Origin: Paracoccus sp. (in: a-proteobacteria)
GTDB taxonomy: Bacteria > Pseudomonadota > Alphaproteobacteria > Rhodobacterales > Rhodobacteraceae
Assembly (NCBI RefSeq): GCF_030536915.1
Contig: NZ_JAUNPC010000001.1
Location: forward strand, 40,363-90,232
Direction: 5' to 3'
Length of the DNA stretch: 49,870 nucleotides
Shown piece after piece: positions 26,694 through 36,227 of the stretch (its first letter is position 1; each line of letters begins with the position of its first letter). The notes beneath the pieces were generated by a model. The model did no database searches. It worked only from the letters and a program-made list of their open reading frames with translations, and was not told where the DNA came from. The position numbers and the translations under genes are program-made.

Positions 26694-27260
26694 TCAATTG
26701 ACAGCAGGCTGCGACGAGACGCCGACCTGGGCCGCCCGCAACAGGCGGTCATGCAGCATGAAACCGTTGACCATGACCTGGATGATGTCTCCCGCCTTCG
26801 TGCCGGAAACAGGCGCCTCGAACATCGCCTCGTGCAGAAGCGGGTCGAAGCGGTCGCCGATGGCCGGCGCGATGACCTGGACACCGTGACGGGAAAAGAC
26901 GTTCTGCAATTCGCGCAGGGTCAGTTCGACCCCTTCGACAAGATCGGGCGCGACCGTGCGGTCGGCCGCATCGATGGCGCGGGTCAGGGCGTCGTAGACC
27001 GGCAGCAGGTCGCGGGCCAGCCTGGAGCCGCCGTAGTTCTCGGCCTCGCGGCGGTCCTTTTCGGCGCGCTTGCGGGCATTCTCGGCATCGGCAAGGGCGC
27101 GCATGAAGCGGTCGCGCAACTCGTCGCGCTCGGCCGTCAGGGCTGCGATGCGCGGGTCCTCGCCGTCCATGACGGACTCATCAAGGGACAGGTCGCCGTC
27201 CTGCGACAGGTCTTCCAGCGGCAATTCCGACAGATCATTGGGATTCTGCGTATCGTTCAT
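26694..27260 (-). CDS. grpE: Nucleotide exchange factor GrpE
   Basis: Co-chaperone that releases ADP from DnaK. The 188 residues show an acidic N-terminal segment, a long coiled-coil helix (LTAERDELRDRFMRALADAENARKRA) and the C-terminal beta-domain with the family signature FDPLLHEAMFEAPVSGTKAGDIIQVMVNGFMLHDRLLRAAQVGVS. It lies three bases downstream of hrcA, a common hrcA-grpE operon. dnaK and dnaJ are not in this window. Confidence 0.96.
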   Translation of the reverse strand: MNDTQNPNDLSELPLEDLSQDGDLSLDESVMDGEDPRIAALTAERDELRDRFMRALADAENARKRAEKDRREAENYGGSRLARDLLPVYDALTRAIDAADRTVAPDLVEGVELTLRELQNVFSRHGVQVIAPAIGDRFDPLLHEAMFEAPVSGTKAGDIIQVMVNGFMLHDRLLRAAQVGVSSQPAVN

Positions 27261-27263
27261 CTC

Positions 27264-28319
27264 TCATCCTTTGCGGTCGGACAGGACCTTGCCGACAAGC
27301 TGGGCCGTGTAATCGACGATCGGGACGATGCGGCCGTAGTTCAGGCGCGTCGGCCCGATCACCCCCACCGCGCCCACGATCTTGCGGTCAGCGTTCATAT
27401 AGGACGAAACGACGAGAGAGGAACCCGAAAGTGAGAAAAGCTCATTTTCCGAGCCGATGAAGATCCGCACGCCCTGCCCCTCTTCCGCCAGTTCAAGGAA
27501 ACGGGCGATGTCGCGCTTGCGTTCCAGGTCGTCGAAAAGACTGCGGATGCGGTCGAGGTCGGCCGCTTCGTGATCCAGCAGGTTGGCACGGCCTCGGACG
27601 ATCAGCCTCGGGTCCGGCGCATCGGCATCCCAGGAGGCCAGCCCCGTCTGGACAAGCTGCGCGGCCAGGGTGTCGAGTTCCTGGCGGGCGCGGGACAGAT
27701 GCAGGGCCATGTCCCGGCGCAACTCGGCCAGCGTATGCCCTTCGCCGCGCGCCGACAGGAAGTTCCCCGCCTCGCGCAGCGAACTGGGCGTCTGGCCATG
27801 CGGGGGGGTGAACAGCCTGTTTTCCACCCGTCCATCCGCGAAGACGAGGATCACCAGGGCACGGTCCGGCCCGAGGCTGACGAACTCGATATGCTTGAGG
27901 GCCGCTTCCTCCTGCTTCGGCATCAGCACCACCGACGCCCCCCGGGTGATGGTGGACAGCGCCGTGGAGACACGGTCGAGCATCGCCCCGGTGTCGGAAG
28001 GGACGTCGCCCATGATCTCGGCAATGCGCGAGCGGTCCTCGGGGCCGATGGGGCCGACCTCCATCAGGCCGTCGACGAAAAGGCGCAGGCCAAGCTGGGT
28101 CGGAAAGCGGCCGGCCGAGACATGGGGACTTTCCAGCAGGCCCATGTATTCCAGATCCTGCATGACGTTGCGGATCGTGGCGGCGGAAACCGGCATCCCG
28201 CGGGTCAGCGTGCGCGATCCTACCGGCTCTCCGGTTTGAAGATAGGCTTCGACTACCCTGCGGAAAACCTCGCGCGAGCGGTCGTTCAGATCGGCGAAGA
28301 GATCGGGAGGCTGGGGCAT
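27264..28319 (-). CDS. hrcA: Heat-inducible transcription repressor HrcA
   Basis: Represses chaperone genes by binding CIRCE operators, with GroE as temperature sensor. The 351-residue protein has an N-terminal winged helix ([45 protein letters not shown]) and the C-terminal GAF-like dimerisation region ending [22 protein letters not shown]. It starts the hrcA-grpE operon and diverges from rph. I saw no CIRCE repeat in the 78-base gap in front of it, so autoregulation by CIRCE is not supported here. Confidence 0.96.
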   Translation of the reverse strand: MPQPPDLFADLNDRSREVFRRVVEAYLQTGEPVGSRTLTRGMPVSAATIRNVMQDLEYMGLLESPHVSAGRFPTQLGLRLFVDGLMEVGPIGPEDRSRIAEIMGDVPSDTGAMLDRVSTALSTITRGASVVLMPKQEEAALKHIEFVSLGPDRALVILVFADGRVENRLFTPPHGQTPSSLREAGNFLSARGEGHTLAELRRDMALHLSRARQELDTLAAQLVQTGLASWDADAPDPRLIVRGRANLLDHEAADLDRIRSLFDDLERKRDIARFLELAEEGQGVRIFIGSENELFSLSGSSLVVSSYMNADRKIVGAVGVIGPTRLNYGRIVPIVDYTAQLVGKVLSDRKG

Positions 28320-28397
28320 TCGGGTTGCAGGGACCGGGACGGAGCCTTTAGTTTGCGGCAGTCAAGAAGATGGCCCGAGGGCCGGAAAGGATCACGC

Positions 28398-29111
28398 ATG
28401 CGACCCTCTGGCCGGAAGTTAGTGGAACTGCGCCCGATTTCAATCGAAACCGGGGTGATGAGCCATGCCGAAGGGTCCTGCCTGATCCGCATGGGGGATA
28501 CACATGTGCTGTGTTCGGCCTCGATCGAGGAGAAGCCGCCGGCATTCCTGCGCGGAACCGGGCAGGGCTGGGTGACGGCGGAATACGGCATGCTGCCGCG
28601 GGCGACCCACAGCCGCAACCGCCGCGAGGCTGCGGCGGGAAAGCAATCCGGCCGCACGCAGGAAATCCAGCGCCTGATCGGACGGGCGCTGCGGGCGGGT
28701 GTGGACCGGCTGGCACTTGGAGAGCGGCAGATCGTGATCGACTGCGATGTGATCCAGGCCGACGGCGGAACCCGCTGCGCGGCGATCACCGGTGGCTGGG
28801 TGGCGCTGCGTCTGGCGGTGAACCGGCTGCTGGATGCGAAGCTGATTGCCAGCGACCCCATCCTGGACCATGTCGCGGCGGTGAGTTGCGGCATCTATGC
28901 AGGCCAGCCGGTGCTGGACTTGGATTATGCAGAAGACAGCGAGGCGGGCACAGACGGGAACTTCGTGCTGACCGGAGGCATGCGCCTGATCGAGGTGCAG
29001 ATGTCGGCGGAAGGCTCGGCCTTTTCCCGCGATCAGATGAACACGCTGCTCGACCTGTCCGAGAAGGGCGTGGCCGAACTGGTTGTGGCGCAGAAAGCTG
29101 CCGTGTCATGA
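28398..29111 (+). CDS. rph: Ribonuclease PH
   Basis: Phosphorolytic 3'-5' exoribonuclease that trims tRNA 3' ends. From the ATG at 28398 the protein is 237 residues, the family length. Motifs include MRPSGR near the start, [32 protein letters not shown], the phosphate-binding [17 protein letters not shown] and [12 protein letters not shown]. The frame is open far upstream, but that part is antisense to hrcA. It diverges from hrcA, and its stop overlaps the rdgB ATG by four bases. Confidence 0.96.
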   Translation: MRPSGRKLVELRPISIETGVMSHAEGSCLIRMGDTHVLCSASIEEKPPAFLRGTGQGWVTAEYGMLPRATHSRNRREAAAGKQSGRTQEIQRLIGRALRAGVDRLALGERQIVIDCDVIQADGGTRCAAITGGWVALRLAVNRLLDAKLIASDPILDHVAAVSCGIYAGQPVLDLDYAEDSEAGTDGNFVLTGGMRLIEVQMSAEGSAFSRDQMNTLLDLSEKGVAELVVAQKAAVS

Positions 29112-29716
29112 GGCGGTTTCTGGAAGGGAAGCTGCTGGTCGCAACCCATAATGCCGGCAAGCTGGAGGAGATGCGGGCGCTTTTCGCTCCGCACGGGATC
29201 GAGGTTCTCGGTGCAGCCGAAATGGGCTTGGACGAACCTGCCGAGACCGAGACAAGCTTTATCGGAAACGCGCGGATCAAGGCGCGGGCAGCGATGGCTG
29301 CCACCGGGTTGCCGGCGCTGGCCGATGACAGCGGGATCACCGTGGACGGGCTTGACGGCGCGCCGGGGGTACACACCGCCGACTGGGCGGGGACAGCGGA
29401 CGGACGGGATTTCATGCAGGCCATGCAGCGGACATGGGACGAGCTAGAGGCTCGCCGCGTGCCGGAGCCCCGGACTGCCCAGTTCCGGGCGACATTGCTG
29501 ATGCTGTGGCCGGACGGGCATGAGGAGGTGTTCGAGGGCGTTGCACCGGGGCGGCTGGTCTGGCCGCCGCGGGGGCAGTTGGGGCATGGCTATGACCCGA
29601 TCTTCCTGCCCCAAGGTCACGACAGGACCTATGCCGAGATGACGGCAGAGGAAAAGAACGCGATCAGCCATCGGGCCGAAGCGTTCCGCAAGCTCAGGGC
29701 GATACTGGGCGCGTGA
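29108..29716 (+). CDS. rdgB: XTP/dITP diphosphatase
   Basis: House-cleaning nucleotide pyrophosphatase that removes ITP and XTP. The 202-residue product carries [14 protein letters not shown], the [10 protein letters not shown] segment, the metal-binding [19 protein letters not shown] and the C-terminal [31 protein letters not shown], all typical of the HAM1/RdgB family. It overlaps rph (ATGA) and hemW (GTGA), forming a three-gene operon. Confidence 0.96.
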   Translation: MRRFLEGKLLVATHNAGKLEEMRALFAPHGIEVLGAAEMGLDEPAETETSFIGNARIKARAAMAATGLPALADDSGITVDGLDGAPGVHTADWAGTADGRDFMQAMQRTWDELEARRVPEPRTAQFRATLLMLWPDGHEEVFEGVAPGRLVWPPRGQLGHGYDPIFLPQGHDRTYAEMTAEEKNAISHRAEAFRKLRAILGA

Positions 29717-30876
29717 ACGAGGGTGCAGATCAGGATTGGCTGGATGGCGGCTTTGGGCTTTATGTTCACTGGCCCTTCTGCGCGTCCAAGTGCCCTTACT
29801 GCGATTTCAACAGTCATGTTGCGGCGGTGATCGACCAGCGCAGGTGGCTGGAAGCTTACCGGTCCGAAATCGCTAGGGTCGCCGAGGAAACAAGAGGGCG
29901 CATTCTTCGCAGCATCTTCTTTGGCGGGGGCACGCCGTCGCTGATGGAGCCGGAGGTGGTCGGGGCGGTGATCGATGCGGCCCGGTCGGCTTGGGGCCTC
30001 GCCAATGACATCGAGATCACCCTTGAAGCCAATCCGGGCAGCGTCGAACGCGGTCGCTTCCAAGGCTATGCAGAGGCTGGGGTCAATCGCCTGTCCATGG
30101 GGGTGCAGGCATTGAACGACGCCGACCTGCGGCGGCTTGGGCGATTGCACAGTGTTTCCGAGGCGCGCGCGGCCTTCGAGGTTGCGCGGGGCTGCTTCCC
30201 TCGGGTCAGTTTCGACTTGATCTATGCGCGGCAGGACCAGACCCGGGCTGCATGGAAAGCCGAGTTGCGCGAAGCGCTGGAGATGGCGGTCGATCACCTG
30301 TCGCTTTATCAACTGACCATCGAGGACGGCACAGCCTTTGGCGCCCGCGCCGCAGCGGGCGGCTTGAAGGGGCTGCCGGATGACGACCTTGCTGCCGATA
30401 TGTATCTGGATACGCAGGAAATCTGCCTGTCCTACGGGCTTCCGGCTTATGAGGTGTCGAATCATGCGCGGGAAGGGTCCGAGAGCCGGCACAATCTCGT
30501 TTACTGGCGACAGGGCGATTGGGCCGGCATCGGTCCCGGGGCGCATGGACGGCTGACGCTGGAAGGTTGCCGCTGGGCGACCGAGGCCCCCCGCGCACCC
30601 GGCGCTTGGCTTGAAGCTGTCAGGAAAGGTGCAGGTGAAATTCCGCGTGTGCCAGTGCCGCGGGATGAACAGGCGACCGAATACCTGCTGATGTCGATGC
30701 GGCTGGCCGAAGGCATGGACCTAGGGCGTTATACCCGCCTCGCGGGAGAGCCGATCTCAGACAATGTCATCGCAGAACTGGACGAAATGGGGTTGGTCGG
30801 AGTGTCCTCCGGTCGACTGCAGGCCACCGCAAAAGGACGGCCAGTGTTGAATGCGATCCTGCGGGCACTGGCCTGA
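29713..30876 (+). CDS. hemW: Radical SAM haem chaperone HemW
   Basis: HemW is a radical SAM protein involved in haem delivery, often misannotated as coproporphyrinogen III oxidase HemN. The 387-residue product has the radical SAM cluster CASKCPYCDFNSH, then SIFFGGGTPSLM and the HemW-type C-terminal domain (GPGAHGRLTLEG, ATEYLLMSMRLAEGMD). Unlike true HemN, it lacks the extra cysteine in the cluster motif (CPYCDF rather than CxFCGC). The start is a GTG overlapping the rdgB stop. It ends three bases from the convergent parB gene with no room for a terminator. Confidence 0.93.
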   Translation: MNEGADQDWLDGGFGLYVHWPFCASKCPYCDFNSHVAAVIDQRRWLEAYRSEIARVAEETRGRILRSIFFGGGTPSLMEPEVVGAVIDAARSAWGLANDIEITLEANPGSVERGRFQGYAEAGVNRLSMGVQALNDADLRRLGRLHSVSEARAAFEVARGCFPRVSFDLIYARQDQTRAAWKAELREALEMAVDHLSLYQLTIEDGTAFGARAAAGGLKGLPDDDLAADMYLDTQEICLSYGLPAYEVSNHAREGSESRHNLVYWRQGDWAGIGPGAHGRLTLEGCRWATEAPRAPGAWLEAVRKGAGEIPRVPVPRDEQATEYLLMSMRLAEGMDLGRYTRLAGEPISDNVIAELDEMGLVGVSSGRLQATAKGRPVLNAILRALA

Positions 30877-30879
30877 ATA

Positions 30880-31758
30880 TCAGGCGCCAGCGCCCAGAAG
30901 TTGGCAAAGACGATCCAACTGTTCCAGGTCGCGGTATGTGACCGTGACGCGTCCACCATCCTGACCTGCGTGTTCGATTTTGACGCGCATCTTGAGATGC
31001 GCGGAAAGATCCGCCTCCAACGCGCGGGTATCTGCGTCCTTGTCGTCTTTCACCTGTTTTGGCACAGATGCGGGGCGTTCCGCCACCTGGCGGGCGAGAG
31101 CTTCTGTCTCACGGACGGAAAGATTGCGGTCGATGACCTTGCGCGCCATGGCGATGGGATCAGGAGCGGTGATGAGAGCCCGGGCATGGCCGGCGCTGAT
31201 TTTTCCATCCCGCACAAAACCCTGAACCTGATCGGGAAGATTCAGCAGCCGCAGGAGGTTCGAGATGTGGCTGCGGCTCTTGTCCAGAGCCTCGGCGAGC
31301 CTTTCCTGGGTATGGCCGAAACGATCCATGAGCTGACGGAAGGAAGCCGCCTCTTCGATCGGATTGAGATTGGCGCGCTGGATGTTTTCGATCAGCGCCA
31401 CTTCGAGCACTTCGGTGTCGTCCAATTCTCGGACCAGAACCGGAAGTTCGTGCAATTGCGCGATCTGGGCCGCACGCCATCGGCGTTCCCCGGCAACGAT
31501 CTGGTAGAGATCCGGCTCATTCGGGTGAGGACGGACGATCAGCGGTTGCAACACACCCCGGTTGCGCAGGGAGGCTGCAAGTTCGGCCAGCGCCTCAGGA
31601 TCAAACTGGCGCCGTGGCTGGTCAGGGTTCGGGATGATTTGTTCGACAGGAACATTCAGGGTGCTGCGCGTCTGAGTTCCCGGCGACAGTTCGACATCGG
31701 CCATGAGCGCGGAGAGGCCACGCCCAAGGCCTCCCTTGCGGGGTTTCGGATCAGCCAT
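30880..31758 (-). CDS. parB: Chromosome partitioning protein ParB
   Basis: CTP-dependent DNA clamp that loads at parS sites and directs origin segregation. The 292-residue protein has the N-terminal ParB/Srx domain with the CTP-binding motif GERRWRAAQ, a helix-turn-helix (RLAEALDKSRSHISNLLRLLNLP) and a C-terminal dimerisation part. It overlaps parA by eight bases. parS-like palindromes are present at 33087-33102 and 34953-34968, in the same gene cluster. Confidence 0.96.
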   Translation of the reverse strand: MADPKPRKGGLGRGLSALMADVELSPGTQTRSTLNVPVEQIIPNPDQPRRQFDPEALAELAASLRNRGVLQPLIVRPHPNEPDLYQIVAGERRWRAAQIAQLHELPVLVRELDDTEVLEVALIENIQRANLNPIEEAASFRQLMDRFGHTQERLAEALDKSRSHISNLLRLLNLPDQVQGFVRDGKISAGHARALITAPDPIAMARKVIDRNLSVRETEALARQVAERPASVPKQVKDDKDADTRALEADLSAHLKMRVKIEHAGQDGGRVTVTYRDLEQLDRLCQLLGAGA

Positions 31759-32545
31759 GTGCTGCCTTTCCCTGATCGCGGTTACGATCGATCAGTTCGA
31801 TTGCCAGGGCACGGTAAGCAGCGCTGCCCTTGGAAGAAGGGTCGTAGTGGATCACCGGCAAAGCGTGAGAGGGCGATTCCGACACCCGGACATTTCGGGG
31901 CACGACAGTCCTGAAGACAAGCGGACCCAGAGTTTTGCGGGCATCTGCTTCGACATGCTGGGACAGGTTGTTCCGGGAGTCCGCCATTGTCAGGAGAACC
32001 CCCTCGATCCGGAGGTGTGGATTTGCCGAGTTCCTGACCTCTCGAATGGTCAGCATGAGTTGCGAAAGTCCTTCCAGCGCATAGAATTCGGCTTGCAGAG
32101 GCACGATTACGCTGTCGGCGGCAACCATCGCGTTGAGGGTAAGCAGGCCAAGGGCGGGGGGGCAGTCGATCAGAACCGTACCCGTTGCCTGCTGCAATGC
32201 ATCGGACAGAAGATGCGTCCGCCGCGTACGCGAGGCGATGTCGAGTTCGGCTGAGGCCAAGTCAGGCGTTGCCGGAACGATGGTGAGGTTCGCCAAGCCG
32301 GTCCGATGGCGCGCCTTCGTCCAGTCGACATCGCCGGTCAGGAGATCGTAGCTGGTGGTTTCCCGATCCTCAGGATCTACACCCAAGCCGGTGGAAGCGT
32401 TTCCTTGAGGATCAAGGTCGATGATGGTGACCTCGACACCATTCTCCGCCAAAGCAGCACCCAGGTTGATAGCCGTGGTCGTCTTGCCAACGCCACCCTT
32501 CTGATTGGTGATGGCGATGATGGTGCGGTCATACATGCTTAACAT
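31751..32545 (-). CDS. parA: Chromosome partitioning ATPase ParA
   Basis: Walker-type ATPase that moves ParB-bound origins. The deviant Walker A is KGGVGKTTT near the N-terminus, followed by IIDLDPQGNAST and VLIDCPPALG. The length is 264 residues from the ATG at 32545; an ATG at 32536 gives 261. Neither start has a strong ribosome binding site and both overlap the end of rsmG, so coupled translation is likely. Local G+C is lower than in the flanking regions. Confidence 0.95.
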   Translation of the reverse strand: MLSMYDRTIIAITNQKGGVGKTTTAINLGAALAENGVEVTIIDLDPQGNASTGLGVDPEDRETTSYDLLTGDVDWTKARHRTGLANLTIVPATPDLASAELDIASRTRRTHLLSDALQQATGTVLIDCPPALGLLTLNAMVAADSVIVPLQAEFYALEGLSQLMLTIREVRNSANPHLRIEGVLLTMADSRNNLSQHVEADARKTLGPLVFRTVVPRNVRVSESPSHALPVIHYDPSSKGSAAYRALAIELIDRNRDQGKAAHG

Positions 32546-33107
32546 TCCAGATCTGGAGGATGGCCGCGTCCTCGTCGGTCTTGCTGGGATGGATCTTCAG
32601 CTCGAAGTTCCACGACTCTTGCGTGGGGGCGAGTTCGGTTTGCCAATTTCGACCCTTCATCAGCCAAGCGGTTCCTTCTGGCGCCAGATGCCTGGCGAGA
32701 TATGGCATGAGGCGCTCAAGAGGTGCAAGCGCACGGGCGCTGAGGGTAAGAGCCTTAGCCGGGGAAAGGTTTTCGATGCGCGCTGCCTGTGCTGTGCAGT
32801 TCGGAAGCGACAGTTCGCGGATGACCGTCTGCAGGAAAACAACCTTTCGACTGTCCGAGTCCACAAGCCGGAAAGAGGTTTGAGGCCGACAGATCGCCAA
32901 GACCAGGCCTGGCAGACCTCCACCACTGCCGATGTCCATCCAGGTGCCTGCGCTAGGTGATACAAGATCATTCAGTTGCAAGCTGTCTCGGATATGGCGC
33001 GTTTCAATGTCCTCGATTGTAGTCCGCGCTACGAGATTGATCCTCGGGTTCCATCTTCTGACGAGTTCTGCATATTGCACCAGCTTCGCTTCACGTGAAG
33101 CATTCAT
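32529..33107 (-). CDS. rsmG: 16S rRNA (guanine-527-N7)-methyltransferase
   Basis: SAM-dependent methyltransferase of 16S rRNA (GidB). The 192-residue protein has [19 protein letters not shown] as the SAM-binding loop, [10 protein letters not shown]-like text ([13 protein letters not shown]) near the start and a typical [11 protein letters not shown] segment. The N-terminal codons carry a degenerate parS palindrome. Start overlaps the mnmG stop by four bases, and the 3' end overlaps parA. Confidence 0.95.
   Translation of the reverse strand: MNASREAKLVQYAELVRRWNPRINLVARTTIEDIETRHIRDSLQLNDLVSPSAGTWMDIGSGGGLPGLVLAICRPQTSFRLVDSDSRKVVFLQTVIRELSLPNCTAQAARIENLSPAKALTLSARALAPLERLMPYLARHLAPEGTAWLMKGRNWQTELAPTQESWNFELKIHPSKTDEDAAILQIWNVKHV
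33087..33102. promoter_or_regulatory. parS: parS-like site inside rsmG start
   Basis: CGCTTCACGTGAAGCA matches the parS consensus TGTTTCACGTGAAACA at 13 of 16 positions, with the CACGTG core intact and the arms GCTTC/GAAGC still perfectly palindromic. It falls in codons 2-7 of rsmG. Binding by the ParB encoded 1.3 kb away is plausible but weaker than at the second site. Confidence 0.6.
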
Positions 33108-34969
33108 GCTGCTGTTCCGGACCGCGTACGCAGGCGTGCGATCAGAAGGCTCAGGGCTGCAGGTGTCATCCCTTCGACGGCAGCAGCTTGGGCGATATTC
33201 GCAGGTCGATGACGCGCCAGTTTTAGCTGTAACTCTTTGGACAATCCTGCCACGTTATCGTAGTTGAGCTCGGTCGGGATGATGAGGCTCTCATACCGGC
33301 GTATGTCAGCAGCATCCCGCTGCTGGCGCTCTGTGAACTGGGCATACATTGCCTCATTACAGACAAGATCCAGCCCCTCTTTGTCATCGGCGATGTCAGG
33401 CGGCAACAAAGCCAGGATACTGGAAGTATCCACATCGCTCTGACCCAAAAGACTGAAAGCTGTCCGGTGGTTTCCATCCTGCCGGACAATTATGCCCCGG
33501 CGACCGAGTTCCTGTGGCGTAAAGCTGATGTTCTGACAGGTTCTCTGGACATGCTCGAACCGCTGCAGCTTTTCCTGGAATCGTGTTCTACGCTCTTCTC
33601 CCACAAGGTCCCATTCAATCCCTTTCGGAGTCAGGCGACGGTCTGCATTGTCGACGCGGAGCGAAAGACGGAACTCGGCCCGAGAGGTGAACATGCGGTA
33701 TGGTTCAGTTACGCCACGAGTGACCAGATCGTCGATCATTACGCCAATATAGCTTTCCGTCCTGCTGAACACAGCAGGCGCTCTGTCCTGAACGAAAAGC
33801 GCCGCATTCAAGCCGGCTACCAAGCCTTGGGCCGCCGCTTCTTCATAGCCGGTCGTCCCGTTGATCTGACCGGCGAGATAAAGACCTTGGATCGACTTTA
33901 ATTCCAGGGTCGGCTTCAATGCGCGAGGGTCGATATAGTCGTATTCGACCGCATAGCCTGGTTGGACAATCTCAGCCGCTTCAAGCCCGCGGATGGATCT
34001 GACATATTCTAGCTGAACCTTCTCTGGCAGAGAGGTTGAAATCCCATTCGGATAGACAAGATCGCTATCGTGGCCTTCAGGCTCAAGGAAGATCTGGTGG
34101 CTAGTCTTTTCAGAGAAGCGGACCACTTTGTCTTCTATTGATGGACAGTAGCGAGGACCCTTGCTGTCAATCCTTCCACCATACATCGCAGACTGATTCA
34201 GATTATCAAGGATGATCTGATGGGTTCGCTCGTTCGTATGAGTGATCGCACATGCAACCTGAGGTGCTTGCGGTTTCACGCTCATGAAAGACATCATGAC
34301 CGGATCGGGATCTCCCGGCTGCTGCTGAAGACTGTCCCACTCTATGGAGCCACGCGACAACCTCGGTGGTGTTCCGGTTTTTAACCGGCCAAGAGGAAGT
34401 TCTATCTTAAGCAATGCCGCTGCCAATCCTGCAGAACGATCATTGCCCCACCTCCCCGAAGGGCGAGCTACATCTCCTACATGAATCAGGCCGTTCAGGA
34501 AGGTGCCTGCGGCCACAATCACGGTGGTGCATTTGATCTCATCACCTGTGTTGAGGATTATACCTTGAACACGTTGGTCCTCGACAACAAGAGACGACAC
34601 TTCACCGATTAAAAGTCGCAGCCCTGAGACCTTGGCAAGTTCTCTTGTCGCCGTCCGATATAATGCCCGATCAGCCTGCACACGTGGTCCTTGAACCGCC
34701 GGCCCCTTACGCCTGTTCAAAAGACGAAACTGAATCCCTGCAGCATCTGCAGCGCGACCCATGAGCCCGTCAAGTGCATCTACTTCCCGGACCAGATGCC
34801 CCTTCCCAAGACCACCGATCGCTGGATTGCACGACATGGTTCCTAGGTCGTCAGCACGCATCGTTACCAGACCAACCGTCACACCCAAGCGGGCCGCAGC
34901 TGCCGCGGCTTCAAGCCCCGCATGACCAGCTCCGATCACAATGACATCGAAATGTTTCACGTGAAGCAC
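33104..34969 (-). CDS. mnmG: tRNA uridine-5-carboxymethylaminomethyl modification enzyme MnmG
   Basis: FAD-dependent subunit that, with MnmE, modifies the wobble uridine of several tRNAs. The 621 residues start [21 protein letters not shown] (FAD site), and also show [22 protein letters not shown] and the family's C-terminal [21 protein letters not shown]. The start is a GTG immediately after the mnmE stop (no gap), giving the N-terminus MLHVKHFD; these codons form a parS palindrome. Hand-counted lines give about 47-50% G+C here, clearly below the window's usual 65-70%. Confidence 0.95.
   Translation of the reverse strand: MLHVKHFDVIVIGAGHAGLEAAAAAARLGVTVGLVTMRADDLGTMSCNPAIGGLGKGHLVREVDALDGLMGRAADAAGIQFRLLNRRKGPAVQGPRVQADRALYRTATRELAKVSGLRLLIGEVSSLVVEDQRVQGIILNTGDEIKCTTVIVAAGTFLNGLIHVGDVARPSGRWGNDRSAGLAAALLKIELPLGRLKTGTPPRLSRGSIEWDSLQQQPGDPDPVMMSFMSVKPQAPQVACAITHTNERTHQIILDNLNQSAMYGGRIDSKGPRYCPSIEDKVVRFSEKTSHQIFLEPEGHDSDLVYPNGISTSLPEKVQLEYVRSIRGLEAAEIVQPGYAVEYDYIDPRALKPTLELKSIQGLYLAGQINGTTGYEEAAAQGLVAGLNAALFVQDRAPAVFSRTESYIGVMIDDLVTRGVTEPYRMFTSRAEFRLSLRVDNADRRLTPKGIEWDLVGEERRTRFQEKLQRFEHVQRTCQNISFTPQELGRRGIIVRQDGNHRTAFSLLGQSDVDTSSILALLPPDIADDKEGLDLVCNEAMYAQFTERQQRDAADIRRYESLIIPTELNYDNVAGLSKELQLKLARHRPANIAQAAAVEGMTPAALSLLIARLRTRSGTAA
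34953..34968. promoter_or_regulatory. parS: parS site inside mnmG start
   Basis: TGTTTCACGTGAAGCA differs from the canonical parS TGTTTCACGTGAAACA at one of 16 positions. It overlaps codons 1-6 of mnmG. Position within the rho-mnmE-mnmG-rsmG-parAB cluster and about 3.4 kb from the putative origin fits chromosomal parS in related bacteria. Confidence 0.88.
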
Positions 34970-36220
34970 CTACTTGCCTATGCAGAAGCGCGAGAAGATC
35001 TCGTCAAGATAGTCATCCACAGCGATGCGTCCAACAACCTCGCTCAACCGCTGTGAAGCATGCCGCACCGTCTCTGCCAGAACTTCGGCCGGCTGGTTGG
35101 TTCCTATGTCAAGCGCCTCTGCTGCACTCTCCAGACACTCGGCTTGCCGGCGCCGCGTGATGACGCCGGCCCCGGCCACCCGCTGACTCAGCCGATCCCT
35201 TACCTCTTCCAACATCTCAGCTATACCGACCCCGGACACAGCCGAGATGCCGGTTCCGCCCAAGTCAGCCTTGGTACGAAGAACCAGATCATCATTCATC
35301 AGAAGACTCTGGACAGGCTGGCTATCATCAGACAGGTGTATTCTCAGGTCTGCATTGCGCGCACGATCCAGCGCACGCTCAACTCCCAATGACTCGACAT
35401 GATCCTGTGTGTTGCGAAGACCCGCAGTGTCAAGAAACGTGACCGCTAGACCACCAAGGTCGGTATGAAGCTCGATCACATCGCGGGTCGTGCCCGCCAC
35501 ATCACTGACCAACGCCAATTCCCGCTTTGCGATCCGGTTCAGCAGCGATGACTTCCCCGCATTCGGGGGTCCGACGATCGCCACTTGGAAACCGGCCCGT
35601 ATCCGCTCAGCTGCCGGATAGCCGGCAAGTGCAACCTGAATGTCCCGTCGCACGCCTTCCAGCAGTTCGAATACCTCCGCCGGGACCTCATCAGGGACCT
35701 CTTCGTCCGCGAAATCCACTGAAACCTCGATCAACGCTCCGGCCCGGACGAGCCGTTCGCGCAGGCTATCGGTCCATCGAAGAAGTTCGCCCGACACGAC
35801 CCGCATCGCCTGCTTCCGTTGGGCTTCGCTTTCCGCGACCAAAAGATCAGACAGTGCTTCGACCTCGCTCAGGGCAATTGCACCGTTCATCAGCCCCCGG
35901 CGCGTGAACTCGCCTGGTTCTGCCAAGCGCGCGCCATGCCGCCGCAATGCGGCTTCAAGCCGACGCACCACCACACGGGCACCGTGAATCTGGAACTCGA
36001 TGACATCCTCGCCGGTGAAGCTCGATCCTTGGTCGAAGCGGATCACCAAGCCCCGGTCGATCAACTCGCCGTCCCGCAATGATCTCAGTTCGGCCCGCCG
36101 AGCCTCGGGCAGTGGTCCGGCAAGGGCCTCCCCAATCCGGCGCGCCTCGGGTCCGCTCAGGCGAACGACAGAGATTCCGCCCCGGCCGGGAGGCGTCGCT
36201 TCGGCGTAGATCGTGGACAT
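34970..36220 (-). CDS. mnmE: tRNA modification GTPase MnmE
   Basis: GTPase partner of MnmG in wobble-uridine modification. The 416-residue product has the N-terminal folate-binding domain (IYAEATPPGRGGISVVRLSG), a G domain with Walker A GPPNAGKSSLLN, DTAGLR and TKAD, and the conserved C-terminal FCIGK with the essential Cys. Slightly short of the usual 430-450 residues but complete. It ends directly against the mnmG GTG and begins seven bases past the rho stop. Confidence 0.96.
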   Translation of the reverse strand: MSTIYAEATPPGRGGISVVRLSGPEARRIGEALAGPLPEARRAELRSLRDGELIDRGLVIRFDQGSSFTGEDVIEFQIHGARVVVRRLEAALRRHGARLAEPGEFTRRGLMNGAIALSEVEALSDLLVAESEAQRKQAMRVVSGELLRWTDSLRERLVRAGALIEVSVDFADEEVPDEVPAEVFELLEGVRRDIQVALAGYPAAERIRAGFQVAIVGPPNAGKSSLLNRIAKRELALVSDVAGTTRDVIELHTDLGGLAVTFLDTAGLRNTQDHVESLGVERALDRARNADLRIHLSDDSQPVQSLLMNDDLVLRTKADLGGTGISAVSGVGIAEMLEEVRDRLSQRVAGAGVITRRRQAECLESAAEALDIGTNQPAEVLAETVRHASQRLSEVVGRIAVDDYLDEIFSRFCIGK

Positions 36221-36227
36221 CCCATGC

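Noticed and set aside
27570-28397. An N-terminal extension of rph reading back into hrcA
   Set aside because: The first 276 codons are antisense to hrcA; the family length and motifs fit a start at 28398.
28320-28397. Possible CIRCE operator before hrcA
   Set aside because: No TTAGCACTC-N9-GAGTGCTAA-like repeat was found in the 78-base gap.
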